64,000 nt of DNA from CAMAVH01 sp046297835 (GCA_046297835.1 JBKBHI010000007.1:124001-188000), one strand, 5' to 3'. Shown: positions 1-11,048, numbered from the stretch's first letter. Notes: generated by a model not told the origin, from the letters alone. A program made the numbers and translations.

Positions 1-1
1 C

Positions 2-517
2 ATCACCGAAGCGGGCGGCCTCCGCACCGGCACGGTGAAATCGGCCATCGGTATCGGCAATCTGTTGTGGGCCGGCATCGGCGACACGTTGCGCGTCTCG
101 CTCTCGGCCGATCCGGTGGAAGAAGTTTACGCCGGCTTCGAAATTCTCAAGGCGCTCAACTTGCGCCATCGCGGCGTCAACGTGATCGCCTGCCCGTCCT
201 GCGCGCGCCAGCAGTTCAACGTCATCAAGACCGTCGAAGTGCTGGAAAAGCGCCTGGCCCACATCACCACGCCGATGACCGTCTCCGTGATCGGCTGCGT
301 CGTGAACGGGCCGGGCGAGGCGCGCGAGACCGACATCGGCCTGACCGGCGGCGGCAGCGGCAACCATATGGTCTATGTCGGCGGCATCCCCGATCATAAG
401 ATCAAGGACGAGGCCATCGTCGACCATCTGGTCGAGCTGGTCGAGAAGAAGGCCGCGGCGATCAAAGCCGCCGAAGCGGCGGACGCCGCAGCCGACGCCG
501 CCCAGAAAATCGCCTAG
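2..517 (+). CDS. ispG: 4-hydroxy-3-methylbut-2-enyl diphosphate synthase IspG, C-terminal part
   Basis: This is the 3' part of ispG; the frame is open from the first bases, so the start lies outside the window. IspG is the [4Fe-4S] enzyme of the non-mevalonate (MEP) isoprenoid pathway that converts MEcPP to HMBPP. The iron-sulfur ligands are visible as CPSC (codons near 191-202) and the Cys of GCVVNGPGEA (295-297), the family signature of the C-terminal domain. The last 25 residues are an Ala/Lys-rich tail of low complexity. Only 15 bp separate its stop from hisS, so it is probably the first visible gene of an ispG-hisS-hemA-prfA-prmC operon. Confidence 0.96.
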   Translation: MTEAGGLRTGTVKSAIGIGNLLWAGIGDTLRVSLSADPVEEVYAGFEILKALNLRHRGVNVIACPSCARQQFNVIKTVEVLEKRLAHITTPMTVSVIGCVVNGPGEARETDIGLTGGGSGNHMVYVGGIPDHKIKDEAIVDHLVELVEKKAAAIKAAEAADAAADAAQKIA

Positions 518-532
518 GGGCATCGCATCGCC

Positions 533-1777
533 ATGGCTTCCCTGCAGCCCGTTCGCGGCACGCACGATCTCCTGCCCGACGATTCGCGCCGGCATCGCCA
601 CATCACCGGCACGGCGCGCGCCGTCGCTGCCGCGTTCGGCTTCGACGAGATCGCCACGCCGATCTTCGAATTCACCGACGTGTTCAAGCGCACGCTCGGC
701 GACACGTCCGATATCGTCACGAAGGAGATGTACACCTTCGAGGACAAGTCGGGCGAGATGCTGACCTTGCGCCCCGAAGGCACGGCGGGCGTGGCGCGCG
801 CTTTCATCTCCGGCGGCCTCGCCAACGAGCTGCCGCTCAAATTCTTCTACACTGGCCCGATGTTCCGCCATGAGCGGCCGCAGAAGGGCCGCTTGCGCCA
901 ATTCCACCAGATCGGCGTGGAATTGCTCGGCGTCGCCACGCCGCAGGGCGACATCGAGACGATCGCGCTCGGCGCCGAGATCCTGCGCGCGCTCGGCGTG
1001 CTGGACAAAACGCAGCTCGAAATCAACACGCTCGGCGACAAAGAGAGCCGCGACGCCTATCGCGCGGTGCTGGTCGCCTATTTCTCGGGCTTCGCCGACA
1101 AACTCTCCGAGGACAGCCGCGCGCGCCTGGCGCGCAATCCGCTGCGTATCCTCGATTCCAAGGACGAGGGCGACAAGCGCATCGTCGCCGGCGCGCCGTC
1201 CTTCGCCGACCACCTCACGCCGTCGGCGCAGGAGTTCTTCGACAAGGTGAAGGCCGGTCTCGGCGCGCTCGGCATCGGCTTCACGGTGAATCCGCGCCTG
1301 GTGCGCGGCCTCGATTATTACTGCCACACCGCGTTCGAGTTCACGACGACCGCGCTCGGCGCGCAGGGCACTGTGCTCGCTGGCGGCCGCTACGATGGCC
1401 TGATCGGCACGATGGGCGGCCCGGAAACGCCGGGCGTCGGCTGGGCGGCGGGCGTCGAGCGCCTCGCCATGCTCGCCGAGGGCGCGCCTGAGCCGGCGCG
1501 GCCCGTCGCCGTGATCCCGATCGGCGCGGCGGCCGAGGAGCAGGCGCTGAAGATCGCGCACGGCTTGCGCCAGGCCGGCATCGCCACCGATCTCGGCTAC
1601 AGCGGCAATCTGTCCAAACGCATGAAGCGCGCCAACAAGCTCAAGGCGCGGTTCGCCGTCCTCCTCGGCGAGGACGAACTGGCGCGCGGCGCGGCGACGT
1701 TGCGCGATCTCGACTCGGGCGAGCAGGCGGAAGTTCCGCTGCCGGAACTGCAGGACCGCCTCGCCCGCGCGCGATAG
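533..1777 (+). CDS. hisS: Histidyl-tRNA synthetase
   Basis: Charges tRNA-His with histidine in the cytoplasm. The 414-residue protein has the normal class II length. It opens with the HisRS signature PVRGTHDLLPDD. Motif 2 follows as MFRHERPQKGRLRQFHQ near residue 110. The two histidine-binding signatures LVRGLDYY and GGRYDGLIG lie near residues 258 and 285. The C-terminal anticodon-binding domain follows, with the typical LSKRMKRANK segment. The ATG at 533 places PVRGTHD at the usual distance from the N-terminus. The next gene starts 4 bp after the stop, so the two are probably co-transcribed. Confidence 0.97.
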   Translation: MASLQPVRGTHDLLPDDSRRHRHITGTARAVAAAFGFDEIATPIFEFTDVFKRTLGDTSDIVTKEMYTFEDKSGEMLTLRPEGTAGVARAFISGGLANELPLKFFYTGPMFRHERPQKGRLRQFHQIGVELLGVATPQGDIETIALGAEILRALGVLDKTQLEINTLGDKESRDAYRAVLVAYFSGFADKLSEDSRARLARNPLRILDSKDEGDKRIVAGAPSFADHLTPSAQEFFDKVKAGLGALGIGFTVNPRLVRGLDYYCHTAFEFTTTALGAQGTVLAGGRYDGLIGTMGGPETPGVGWAAGVERLAMLAEGAPEPARPVAVIPIGAAAEEQALKIAHGLRQAGIATDLGYSGNLSKRMKRANKLKARFAVLLGEDELARGAATLRDLDSGEQAEVPLPELQDRLARAR

Positions 1778-1781
1778 CCGG

Positions 1782-3068
1782 GTGGCGGCCGTCTTGCCCG
1801 GCGAATCCCAACCTCCCTCCCGCGCCCATGCCCGCGGCTTGTTCGTCGTCGCCGTCGATCATCGCGCTTCTCCCGCCGACTTGCGCGAACGCCTGTTCAT
1901 CGCCGAGACGGCGCTGCCCGACGTTCTCGCCGGCTTGCGCGAGGCGGGATTGGCGCAGGCCGTGGCGCTATCGACCTGCGACCGCATCTTGATCGCCGGT
2001 TGGCATGGCGATCCGGCCGACGGCGCGGCGCGCGCGGCGCAGCGGCTTGTCCGGCTCGGCGGCTTCGCCGACGGCGAACTGGGCGCGCAACTCGCCATCC
2101 GTCAGGGCGCGGAGGCCGTCGAGCATTTGTTCGCCGTCGCCGCATCGCTCGAAAGCGCCATCGTCGGCGAGCCCCAGGTGCTCGGCCAGGTGCGCGACGC
2201 TTATAAAACTGCGGCCGAGGCCGGCATGGTCGGCGGCGAACTGGACCGGGTGTTTCAGGCCGCCTTCGCCGCCGCCAAGCGCGTGCGCGCAGAAACCGCT
2301 ATCGGCGCGCGCGCCGTCTCTATCGCCACGGCGGCCTTGCAGGTGGCGCGCGAGGTGCACGGCGCGCTCGAGCGCTGCGGCGCTTTGTTCGTTGGCGCGG
2401 GCGAATTGGGCGAAATGGTGGCCGACAAGCTGCGCGACGCCGGTGTGTCGCGCTTCCTCGTCGCCGACAGTCTCGCGCCTCGCGCCGAGGCGACGGCGAA
2501 GCGTTTGGGCGGCCATATCTACGGGCTCGACGCGCTGGAAAGCGCGATGGCCGAAGCCGATATCGTGCTCTGCGCGCTCGGGCGCGGCGGCGTGATCGTG
2601 ACGCCGCAGATGACGCGCGCTGCCTTGCGCCGCCGCCGCCAGCGGCCCTTGTTTCTGATCGACGCGGCCGTGCCCGGCGATATCGCGCCCGCGGTGAACG
2701 GCGTCGAGGAAGCCTTCCTCTACACGCTCGACGATTTGGAACGCGTGGCGTCGGAAGGCCGCGCGGCGCGCGATCAGGAGGCCGAGAAGGCCTGGGCGAT
2801 CCTGCGCGCCGCCGCCGCCGATTTCGCGCGCGCCGACGCGGCGCGCGAGGCCGTGCCGGCCATCGCCGCCCTGCGCGCGCATTTCGAGGCGACGCGCGCG
2901 CGCCTGCTGGCCGAGCAGCCGCATCTGTCGGCCGAGGAGGCGACGCGCCTGCTGGTCAACCGGTTGCTGCACGCGCCCTCGGAGACGCTGCGCGATTTGG
3001 CCGCGGACGGGCGCAAGGCGGAAGATTTGCTCAATCGTTTATTCGGTCTCGATCGGGACCGTCAGTAG
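1782..3068 (+). CDS. hemA: Glutamyl-tRNA reductase (C5 pathway), divergent
   Basis: By family, this NADPH enzyme reduces glutamyl-tRNA to glutamate-1-semialdehyde, the first step of C5 haem synthesis. The 428 residues start at a GTG 4 bp after hisS. The nucleophile motif is STCDR with Cys66. The family motif continues as NRTE(I/V)Y after STC, but here it reads DRILIA, so three usually conserved positions differ. GEPQVLGQVRDAY and the nucleotide-binding GAGELGEMVA are well kept. The conserved AVPRD is changed to AVPGD. Most alphaproteobacteria make aminolevulinate by the C4 (Shemin) route, so this gene is unexpected, but its place before prfA-prmC matches the hemA-prfA-prmC order of other proteobacteria. 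Activity is uncertain. Confidence 0.85.
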   Translation: MAAVLPGESQPPSRAHARGLFVVAVDHRASPADLRERLFIAETALPDVLAGLREAGLAQAVALSTCDRILIAGWHGDPADGAARAAQRLVRLGGFADGELGAQLAIRQGAEAVEHLFAVAASLESAIVGEPQVLGQVRDAYKTAAEAGMVGGELDRVFQAAFAAAKRVRAETAIGARAVSIATAALQVAREVHGALERCGALFVGAGELGEMVADKLRDAGVSRFLVADSLAPRAEATAKRLGGHIYGLDALESAMAEADIVLCALGRGGVIVTPQMTRAALRRRRQRPLFLIDAAVPGDIAPAVNGVEEAFLYTLDDLERVASEGRAARDQEAEKAWAILRAAAADFARADAAREAVPAIAALRAHFEATRARLLAEQPHLSAEEATRLLVNRLLHAPSETLRDLAADGRKAEDLLNRLFGLDRDRQ

Positions 3069-3077
3069 GAGAGTGCC

Positions 3078-4151
3078 GTGAATTTCGACGAGAAATTGCA
3101 TCGCGTGGTCGCCCGCCAGGACGAGCTGGGGGCGATGCTGTCGGCCGGCAAGGTCGAGGCCAAGGATTTCGCGCGTCTCTCCAAGGAGTTCGCCGATCTC
3201 GGCCCGGTGGTGGCGGCGATCCAGGCGTTGCAGAAGGCGCGCGCCGAGCTGGCCGATCTCGACGCCATCCTCACCGATCCCGCCGCCGATCAAGAGATGA
3301 AGACGCTGGCCGAGGACGAGCGCATGGAGCTGGGCGCAGCGCTGCCCAAGCTGGAGCGCGAGGTGCAACTCATGCTGCTGCCGAAGGACGAGGCGGACGA
3401 GCGCAACGCCATCCTCGAAGTGCGCGCCGGCGCCGGCGGCGACGAGGCGGCGTTGTTCGCCGCCGAGCTGTTCCGCATGTATCAGCGCTATTGCGACGTG
3501 CACGGCTGGAAATTCGAGGTCATGAGCGTCTCGGAAAGCGATCTCGGCGGCTACAAGGAGGCCAGCGCCACCATCACCGGGCGCAACGTCTTCGCGCGGC
3601 TCAAATTCGAATCCGGGGTGCATCGCGTGCAGCGCGTGCCGGCGACCGAGGGCAGCGGCCGCATCCACACCTCCACCGCCACCGTCGCCGTGTTGCCCGA
3701 GGCCGAGGAGGTCGATATCGAGATCGCCGAGAAGGACCTGCGCATCGACGTGTTCCGCGCCTCCGGACCGGGCGGCCAGTCGGTCAACACCACCGACAGC
3801 GCCGTGCGCATTACCCACATTCCGACCGGCGTCGTCGTGCAGCAGCAGGACGAGAAATCGCAGCACAAGAACAAGGCCAAGGCGCTGAAAGTGCTGCGCG
3901 CGCGGCTTTACGAAGCCAAGCGCATGGAGTTGGAGAACGCCCGCTCGGCCGACCGCAAGGGCCAAGTCGGCACCGGCGACCGCTCCGAGCGCATCCGCAC
4001 CTACAATTTCCCGCAAGGCCGCGTCACTGACCATCGCATCAACCTGACGCTCTACAACATCGACAAGGTGATGGCCGGCGGCGCGCTCGACGAGGTGATC
4101 GAGGCGCTGATCGCCGAGGATCAGGCGGCGAAGCTCGCGGAGATGCAGTGA
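3078..4151 (+). CDS. prfA: Peptide chain release factor 1
   Basis: Class I release factor that reads UAA and UAG stop codons and triggers peptide release on the ribosome. The 357 residues match the usual RF1 length. The PAT anticodon-like tripeptide lies at residues 188-190 (RVPATEGSG). The catalytic GGQ loop is at 232-234 (SGPGGQSVNTTDSAVR); its Gln is the substrate of PrmC, encoded next. The start is a GTG with an AGGAGAG ribosome-binding site at 3067-3073. The stop overlaps the start of prmC in a GTGA, which suggests translational coupling. Confidence 0.97.
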   Translation: MNFDEKLHRVVARQDELGAMLSAGKVEAKDFARLSKEFADLGPVVAAIQALQKARAELADLDAILTDPAADQEMKTLAEDERMELGAALPKLEREVQLMLLPKDEADERNAILEVRAGAGGDEAALFAAELFRMYQRYCDVHGWKFEVMSVSESDLGGYKEASATITGRNVFARLKFESGVHRVQRVPATEGSGRIHTSTATVAVLPEAEEVDIEIAEKDLRIDVFRASGPGGQSVNTTDSAVRITHIPTGVVVQQQDEKSQHKNKAKALKVLRARLYEAKRMELENARSADRKGQVGTGDRSERIRTYNFPQGRVTDHRINLTLYNIDKVMAGGALDEVIEALIAEDQAAKLAEMQ

Positions 4152-4996
4152 GCGCGACGCTCGCCGAGGCGTTGCGCGCCGCCGCCGCTCAGCTGGCGGC
4201 GGCCGGCGTGCCCGAGCCGCGCTTCGAGGCGCGGCTGCTGGCCGGCGAGGCGCTCGGCCTGTCGCGCGAACAGCTGATGGCGCGCGATGGCGAACCGGCC
4301 CCGGCCGAGGGTCTCGCCAAGCTCGCCGATTTCGTCGCGCGCCGCTCGGCCGGCGAGCCGGCGCAGCGCCTGCTTGGCCGGCAGGAGTTCTGGAGTCTCG
4401 AATTTAGCCTTGGTCCCGAAACGCTTATCCCGCGCGCCGATTCCGAGACGATTGTCGAATTCGCGCTCGCCAAGATCGCGGACAGGGCCGCGCCGCTGCG
4501 CCTGGTCGATTTCGGCACCGGCACCGGCTGCTTGCTGCTGGCGCTGCTGTCCGAACTGCCCAACGCGACGGGCCTCGGGGTCGATGCGAGCGAGGGCGCG
4601 CTCGCGGTTGCCGCCGCCAATGCCGAACGTCTCGGCTTGGCCGCGCGCGCGCGTTTCCAGCCCGGTGATTGGGGGCGGGGATTGCCGGGGCCGTTCGATC
4701 TGATCGTCAGCAACCCACCCTATATTCGCGACGGCGACATCGCCGGCCTCGCGCCGGAAGTGGCGCGCTTCGAGCCGCGCCGGGCATTGGCCGGGGGGCG
4801 CGATGGGCTCGATTGCTATCGCGCGTTGGGCCCGGACCTCGCCCGGTTGCTGACGCCGGACGGCCTTGCCGTGCTGGAGATCGGCCAAGGCCAAGCCGAC
4901 GAGGTGGAGACGATCTTCGTCGCGGCTGGTTTGCGGCCGGCCGGCCGGCGCGCGGATTTGGCGGGAATTGACCGTGCTTTGGCATTTTGCCGGTAA
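4148..4996 (+). CDS. prmC: Release factor glutamine methyltransferase
   Basis: SAM-dependent N5-methyltransferase that modifies the GGQ glutamine of release factors. The 282-residue protein has a helical N-terminal domain, the SAM-binding motif DFGTGTGCLLLALL near residues 121-134, and the diagnostic NPPY at 189-192, followed by the family segment GGRDGLDCYR. It starts with a GTG that overlaps the stop of prfA, its substrate gene. It is the last gene of the presumed ispG operon; a 281-bp non-coding stretch follows. Confidence 0.96.
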   Translation: MSATLAEALRAAAAQLAAAGVPEPRFEARLLAGEALGLSREQLMARDGEPAPAEGLAKLADFVARRSAGEPAQRLLGRQEFWSLEFSLGPETLIPRADSETIVEFALAKIADRAAPLRLVDFGTGTGCLLLALLSELPNATGLGVDASEGALAVAAANAERLGLAARARFQPGDWGRGLPGPFDLIVSNPPYIRDGDIAGLAPEVARFEPRRALAGGRDGLDCYRALGPDLARLLTPDGLAVLEIGQGQADEVETIFVAAGLRPAGRRADLAGIDRALAFCR

Positions 4997-5036
4997 AAGT
5001 CGCGAAAAAACGCCGATTTCGCCCCTTAAAGCCCTG

Positions 5037-5057
5037 AAAAAAAGCCGATTTTTCGGC
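5037..5057 (-). terminator. Intrinsic terminator-like hairpin on the minus strand
   Basis: The arms GCCGA (5044-5048) and TCGGC (5053-5057) flank a TTTT loop. On the minus strand the stem is followed directly by seven Us (5043-5037). No protein-coding gene lies upstream on that strand, so the hairpin may end a non-coding transcript. The stem has only five base pairs. Confidence 0.45.
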
Positions 5058-5160
5058 GAAAAAACCAGTTGGAATGCGCGCCAAAGCCGACTAGCTTTCC
5101 TGCATGCCGATGGCCTTGGAGCCGCGGCCCATGCCATCCCGACCCTTCGCCCGCTGGCCC

Positions 5161-5231
5161 CCGGTTCGACCGGAGGCCGTGTCGTTCGGAAGGCCCAGCC
5201 GACCGGACTGGGAACCGCGAGACGCGGTTCC
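5161..5231. other. Hairpin-rich non-coding segment 5' of the DUF4167 gene
   Basis: Three perfect inverted repeats follow one another in the 281-bp gap between prmC and the DUF4167 gene. They are CCGGT/ACCGG (5161-5173), CCCAG/CTGGG (5194-5212), and a 9-bp stem GGAACCGCG/CGCGGTTCC with a 3-nt loop (5211-5231). The second and third overlap by 2 nt and may be alternative. The segment could be a structured leader of the downstream gene, or part of a minus-strand RNA ending at the hairpin 5037-5057. An open plus frame crosses the region but is Pro/Arg-rich and has no family match. Confidence 0.4.
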
Positions 5232-5277
5232 GCCGGACGCCGTGGGTGGCTCACTCTCAGAAGCGAATCCGGACGGT

Positions 5278-5748
5278 ATGAGACAAGTTCCCAATTCTAA
5301 GCGGTCGCGGGGCCGTAATGGCCGCAAACCGCACAATCCGCATGGCGGCGGCGGCTCGAAAAATCAGACGTTCGATAGTTCCGGACCCGATGTGAAGGTC
5401 CGCGGCTCGGCCAGCCAGGTGCTCGAGAAATATCTCGCCCTGGCGCGCGACGCGACCGCCGCCGGCGACCGCATCGCCGCGGAAAACTATTTCCAGCACG
5501 CCGAACATTATTACCGCATCCTCAGCGCTAATCAGGCCGCCCAGGCGGCGCAGCGCCAGCAGAACGGCCAGCCTGCCGTGCAAAACGGCCAGCCCAACGG
5601 CCAGCAAGGCGGCGGTGGCGGCTACAGTCGGGCGACCCCGGCCGATCCCAATCTGTTCGACGGTGATGGCGATGGCGACAACGACGGCGACGACGATGCC
5701 GGCGATCAGCCGCAGATCATCACCTCCGAGACGCCGCAGCCGATCTGA
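5278..5748 (+). CDS. DUF4167 domain protein
   Basis: A 156-residue protein of the alphaproteobacterial DUF4167 family; its molecular role is not established. The start at 5278 was chosen because it gives the family's basic N-terminus, MRQVPNSKRSRGRNGRK. The conserved core follows: VRGSASQVLEKYLALARDATAAGDRIAAENYFQHAEHYYRIL, shown here only as segments around residues 40-80. The C-terminal half is low complexity: a Gln/Asn/Gly stretch, then a strongly acidic GDGDGDNDGDDD run. A basic N-terminus with a helical core would suit RNA binding, but this is inference. A strong terminator follows at 5777-5810. Confidence 0.85.
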   Translation: MRQVPNSKRSRGRNGRKPHNPHGGGGSKNQTFDSSGPDVKVRGSASQVLEKYLALARDATAAGDRIAAENYFQHAEHYYRILSANQAAQAAQRQQNGQPAVQNGQPNGQQGGGGGYSRATPADPNLFDGDGDGDNDGDDDAGDQPQIITSETPQPI

Positions 5749-5776
5749 GTGGCGAATTTCGGCGGTTTTCGCGACA

Positions 5777-5810
5777 GGCGGGCTCCCGAACGGGGGCCCG
5801 CCGTTTTTTT
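5777..5810 (+). terminator. Rho-independent terminator after the DUF4167 gene
   Basis: The stem GGCGGGC (5777-5783) with GCCCGCC (5796-5802) is extended inward by CCC/GGG. A run of seven Ts follows at 5804-5810. It separates the DUF4167 gene from clpB. Confidence 0.9.
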
Positions 5811-5832
5811 GCGCGTTTCTTCGGCCGCGGCC

Positions 5833-5861
5833 CTTGTGCCGGGTTTTTCGCCTCCCAATAT
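5833..5861 (+). promoter_or_regulatory. Sigma-32 (RpoH) type heat-shock promoter of clpB
   Basis: CTTGTGC (5833-5839), a 14-bp spacer, then CCCAATAT (5854-5861). This closely matches the sigma-32 consensus CTTGAAA-N13-15-CCCCATNT. It lies 91 bp upstream of the clpB start and just past the preceding terminator, as expected for a heat-induced chaperone gene. Confidence 0.7.
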
Positions 5862-5952
5862 GCCTTTAGGAAATTCATAAAGGATTTCAGTGCTATCGGA
5901 GTCGCTCACAGGAGGGCTCCGGCATACCGCTTGCTTGGTTCAAGGAGCGACC

Positions 5953-8544
<2,592 letters not shown>

Positions 8545-8562
8545 GCACAACGCTTGGAAACG

Positions 8563-8594
8563 AAAAAGCCCGGCTCGCGAGAGCCGGGCTTTTT
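8563..8594. terminator. Bidirectional terminator between clpB and the M23 peptidase gene
   Basis: A perfect 14-bp stem, AAAAAGCCCGGCTC (8563-8576) and GAGCCGGGCTTTTT (8581-8594), with a GCGA loop. It has a T run in both directions and serves the two convergent genes. Confidence 0.93.
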
Positions 8595-8615
8595 GATTCG
8601 CTGAAGCGCGCCTGA

Positions 8616-9974
8616 TTACTTTTGGACAGTCTTCGTATTGCCGGCCTTGGCGTCGGCGACCTTGGTGGCGCTGGCGAGCGGCAATTCGGCCATGCGGGTT
8701 TCGAGCTTGCCCTTCTCGATATGGAAGGCGGTCAGCACTTTGCCGTCGAGCTTGGTGCCGGTCGGCAGCTTCACGCTCAGCGGGTTGACCTGCTTGTTGT
8801 CGACCAGCACTTCGTAATGCAGGTGCGGGCCGGTGACGCGGCCGGTCGCGCCGACATAGCCGATGATCTGGCCCTGCTGCACGCGCGCCCCGGCGGAGAT
8901 GCCGCGGCCGAACTGGCTGAGATGCGCGTAGGCGGTGGAGAAGCTGTTGTTGTGGCGGATCTTCACGTAGCGGCCGTAAGCGCCCTTCCAGTCGGCTTCG
9001 ACGACGACGCCCGAGCCGGCGGCCTGGATCGGCGTGCCGGTGGCGGCGCCGAAATCGACGCCCTTGTGGCCGACGGTGTAGCCGAGGATCGGATGCATGC
9101 GCGAGCCGAAGCCCGAGGTCAGGCGCGCGCCGTCGATCGGAGTTTTGAGCAGCGCCTTGCGGACCGATTCGCCCTTGGCGTTGTAATAGTCGGCGATGCC
9201 GTCCGGCGTGACGAAACGGTAGATGCGGTGGGCCGTGCCGCCCAGCGTCAGTTCCGCATAGCCCATGTCGCCGATGCGCGCCGTCTCGCCGTCTTCGTTG
9301 ATCATGCGGTCGAACATGACGGCGAACTTGTCGTTGCGCTGGATGTCGCGCTGGAAGTCGACGTCGTAGGACAGGGCGCGGATCATCTCGACGATGACGC
9401 CCGCGGGCACGCCGGCTTTGACGGCGTCTTGATAGAGGCTCGAGTTGATCGTGCCTTCGGCGCGCACGGTCTGGCGCGTCAGCGGCTTCTGCACCTGGTC
9501 GGCGCGGAAGCCGGTCCAGGTCTTGACGACGCTCACCAGCTTCTCGACGTTCGGCTCGAAGTTGAGGCCGAGGAACGACATGCCTTCGCCGGCGTCCTCG
9601 CCGCGCTTGGGCATGAACGATAGTTGGATGTTCGTGCCGGCGGTCAGGTCTTTCGGATTGAATACGTCGCGCAGCGCCTTCACCGCTTCGTGGGCTTCGG
9701 CGCGCGGCACCTGAGCCTTGGCGAGCAGGGCCATCAGCGTGTCGCCCTTGCCGACGGTGACGGCGACGCGCACCGGCTCGGGCGCGGCGGCGTGGACGTC
9801 GGGCGTGGCGTAGGACAGGACGTAGGCGCGGGCGGGGTTCTGCTGCTCGATGTCGGGCGTCGCGACCTGCGGGCCGGGCACGCGCGACGACACCGTGCTG
9901 CCCGGGAGGATCCCGGTCAGCGTGACGGCGGCGCAGAGCGCGAAGGTGCGGGCATAGATCCCCCTCCGCGTCAT
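8616..9974 (-). CDS. M23 family metallopeptidase, probable murein endopeptidase
   Basis: Envelope peptidase of the LytM/M23 group, expected to cut peptidoglycan cross-links. The ATG at 9974 gives 452 residues and an N-terminal hydrophobic segment (about residues 8-25) after a basic start, so it is a signal peptide or anchor. A LysM-like or opacity-associated region lies near residues 65-110 (VTVGKGDTLMALLAKA). The C-terminal M23 domain has the zinc ligands in HKGVDFG and GPHLHYEV. All expected metal residues are present, so it should be catalytic rather than an EnvC-like activator. A TTG at 10106 in the same frame is an alternative start but would bury the signal segment. It is convergent with clpB. 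Confidence 0.9.
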   Translation of the reverse strand: MTRRGIYARTFALCAAVTLTGILPGSTVSSRVPGPQVATPDIEQQNPARAYVLSYATPDVHAAAPEPVRVAVTVGKGDTLMALLAKAQVPRAEAHEAVKALRDVFNPKDLTAGTNIQLSFMPKRGEDAGEGMSFLGLNFEPNVEKLVSVVKTWTGFRADQVQKPLTRQTVRAEGTINSSLYQDAVKAGVPAGVIVEMIRALSYDVDFQRDIQRNDKFAVMFDRMINEDGETARIGDMGYAELTLGGTAHRIYRFVTPDGIADYYNAKGESVRKALLKTPIDGARLTSGFGSRMHPILGYTVGHKGVDFGAATGTPIQAAGSGVVVEADWKGAYGRYVKIRHNNSFSTAYAHLSQFGRGISAGARVQQGQIIGYVGATGRVTGPHLHYEVLVDNKQVNPLSVKLPTGTKLDGKVLTAFHIEKGKLETRMAELPLASATKVADAKAGNTKTVQK

Positions 9975-10283
9975 CGATGTCCCCGGCAAAGCGTCAAAGC
10001 AAAAGCCCCAAAAGCCAAAGGCGGTCCCCAAATACGCAACCCGCCCAATGATCGGCGGAACGCCTACGAAAAAACGCGAGCCAGCCAAAATCCCTAATGA
10101 GAACAATGGCTCAACCAGAACCCCAGGAATATGCCGGGGTCATGGTTAACAAGCTATTAGCGGGGGAAAATGCGGGGAGATGCCGCTTTTGTCAACGCCG
10201 CATCGCAAGTTTGCAATGAAATCATGCAGTTGCATGCAGAACGGGCGGGGAACGTTCGGCCTGCGGCGGCGTTCGCCGCGCGT
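9975..10283. other. Intergenic region between gmhA and the M23 peptidase gene
   Basis: About 310 bp without a convincing gene. On the minus strand a weak stem, GCGG/CCGC (10186-10172), followed by ATTTT could end gmhA transcription. The part near 10000-10100 presumably holds the promoter of the M23 gene, but no clear -35/-10 pair was seen. Confidence 0.5.
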
Positions 10284-10856
10284 TTAGGCGGGCGGGGCGG
10301 CGGCTTCGACTTGCCCGCAGATGTAGTGGTACAGGCAAATATGCATTTCCTGCACCCGCGCGGTGGTCTTGGACGGCACCGCGATCAGGATGTCGGCCAG
10401 CGCGCCGATCGGCCCGCCGCCCTCGCCGGTGAAGGCGATGGCGGTCATGCCGCGCGCCTTGGCGGCTTCCATGGCTTTCAGCACGTTGGGCGACTTGCCG
10501 CTGGTACTGAGGCCGATAAACACGCCGCCGGCCTGGCCGTGGGCTTCGACCTGGCGGGAAAACACCCGCTCGTAGCCGTAATCGTTGCCGAGCGCGGTCA
10601 GGGTCGCGGCGTCGCCGGCGAGCGCCATGACCGGCAGGGCGACGCGCTCGCGCTCGTAGCGCCCGACCAGTTCGGCGGCGATATGCTGGGCGTCGGCGGC
10701 CGAACCGCCGTTGCCGCAGATCAGCACGATCTTGCGCGCCGCCAGCGCCGCGTTCAGCGCGGCGATCGCCCGGTCGACCGGCTTGTCGAGGCCGGCGGCG
10801 GGCAGCCGCGCGAGCAGCTCGGCGGCGCCGGAAAGATAGTCGTGCAGGCTGGCCAT
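10284..10856 (-). CDS. gmhA: D-sedoheptulose 7-phosphate isomerase (SIS domain)
   Basis: Converts sedoheptulose 7-phosphate to D-glycero-manno-heptose 7-phosphate, the first step toward LPS core heptose. The 190-residue protein is a single SIS domain of normal length. The GmhA signatures are all present: ICGNGGSAADAQHIAAEL near residue 46, TALGNDYGYERVFSRQVEA near residue 88, GLSTSGKSPNVL near residue 114, and the C-terminal TARVQEMHICLYHYIC. The start ATG is at 10856. No other heptose genes are in the window. The second Cys-rich helix and GNDYGY distinguish it from DiaA and other SIS proteins. Confidence 0.9.
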   Translation of the reverse strand: MASLHDYLSGAAELLARLPAAGLDKPVDRAIAALNAALAARKIVLICGNGGSAADAQHIAAELVGRYERERVALPVMALAGDAATLTALGNDYGYERVFSRQVEAHGQAGGVFIGLSTSGKSPNVLKAMEAAKARGMTAIAFTGEGGGPIGALADILIAVPSKTTARVQEMHICLYHYICGQVEAAAPPA

Positions 10857-11048
10857 GAGGGCGGTGTCCGGGCAGGGGAAAGCGCCCGGAACGTAGCAAA
10901 GCGGCCGCCGGCTTCCAACGGCTTTCGCTGGCGCGCTCGATAAGATCCGTCCGTCCAGACGGCAAACCGGGCGCGGTATTTTTGCCCTAGCGCGATTGGC
11001 GCACTAGAATGGCGGTTTCGCGTTCCAGCCGTGCCGAAAGGTCCTTTC

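Noticed and set aside
5104..5277. Open frame upstream of the DUF4167 start, in the same frame
   Set aside because: The added 58 residues are Pro/Arg-rich and unrelated to the family; the known N-terminus begins at 5278, and the region is full of hairpins.
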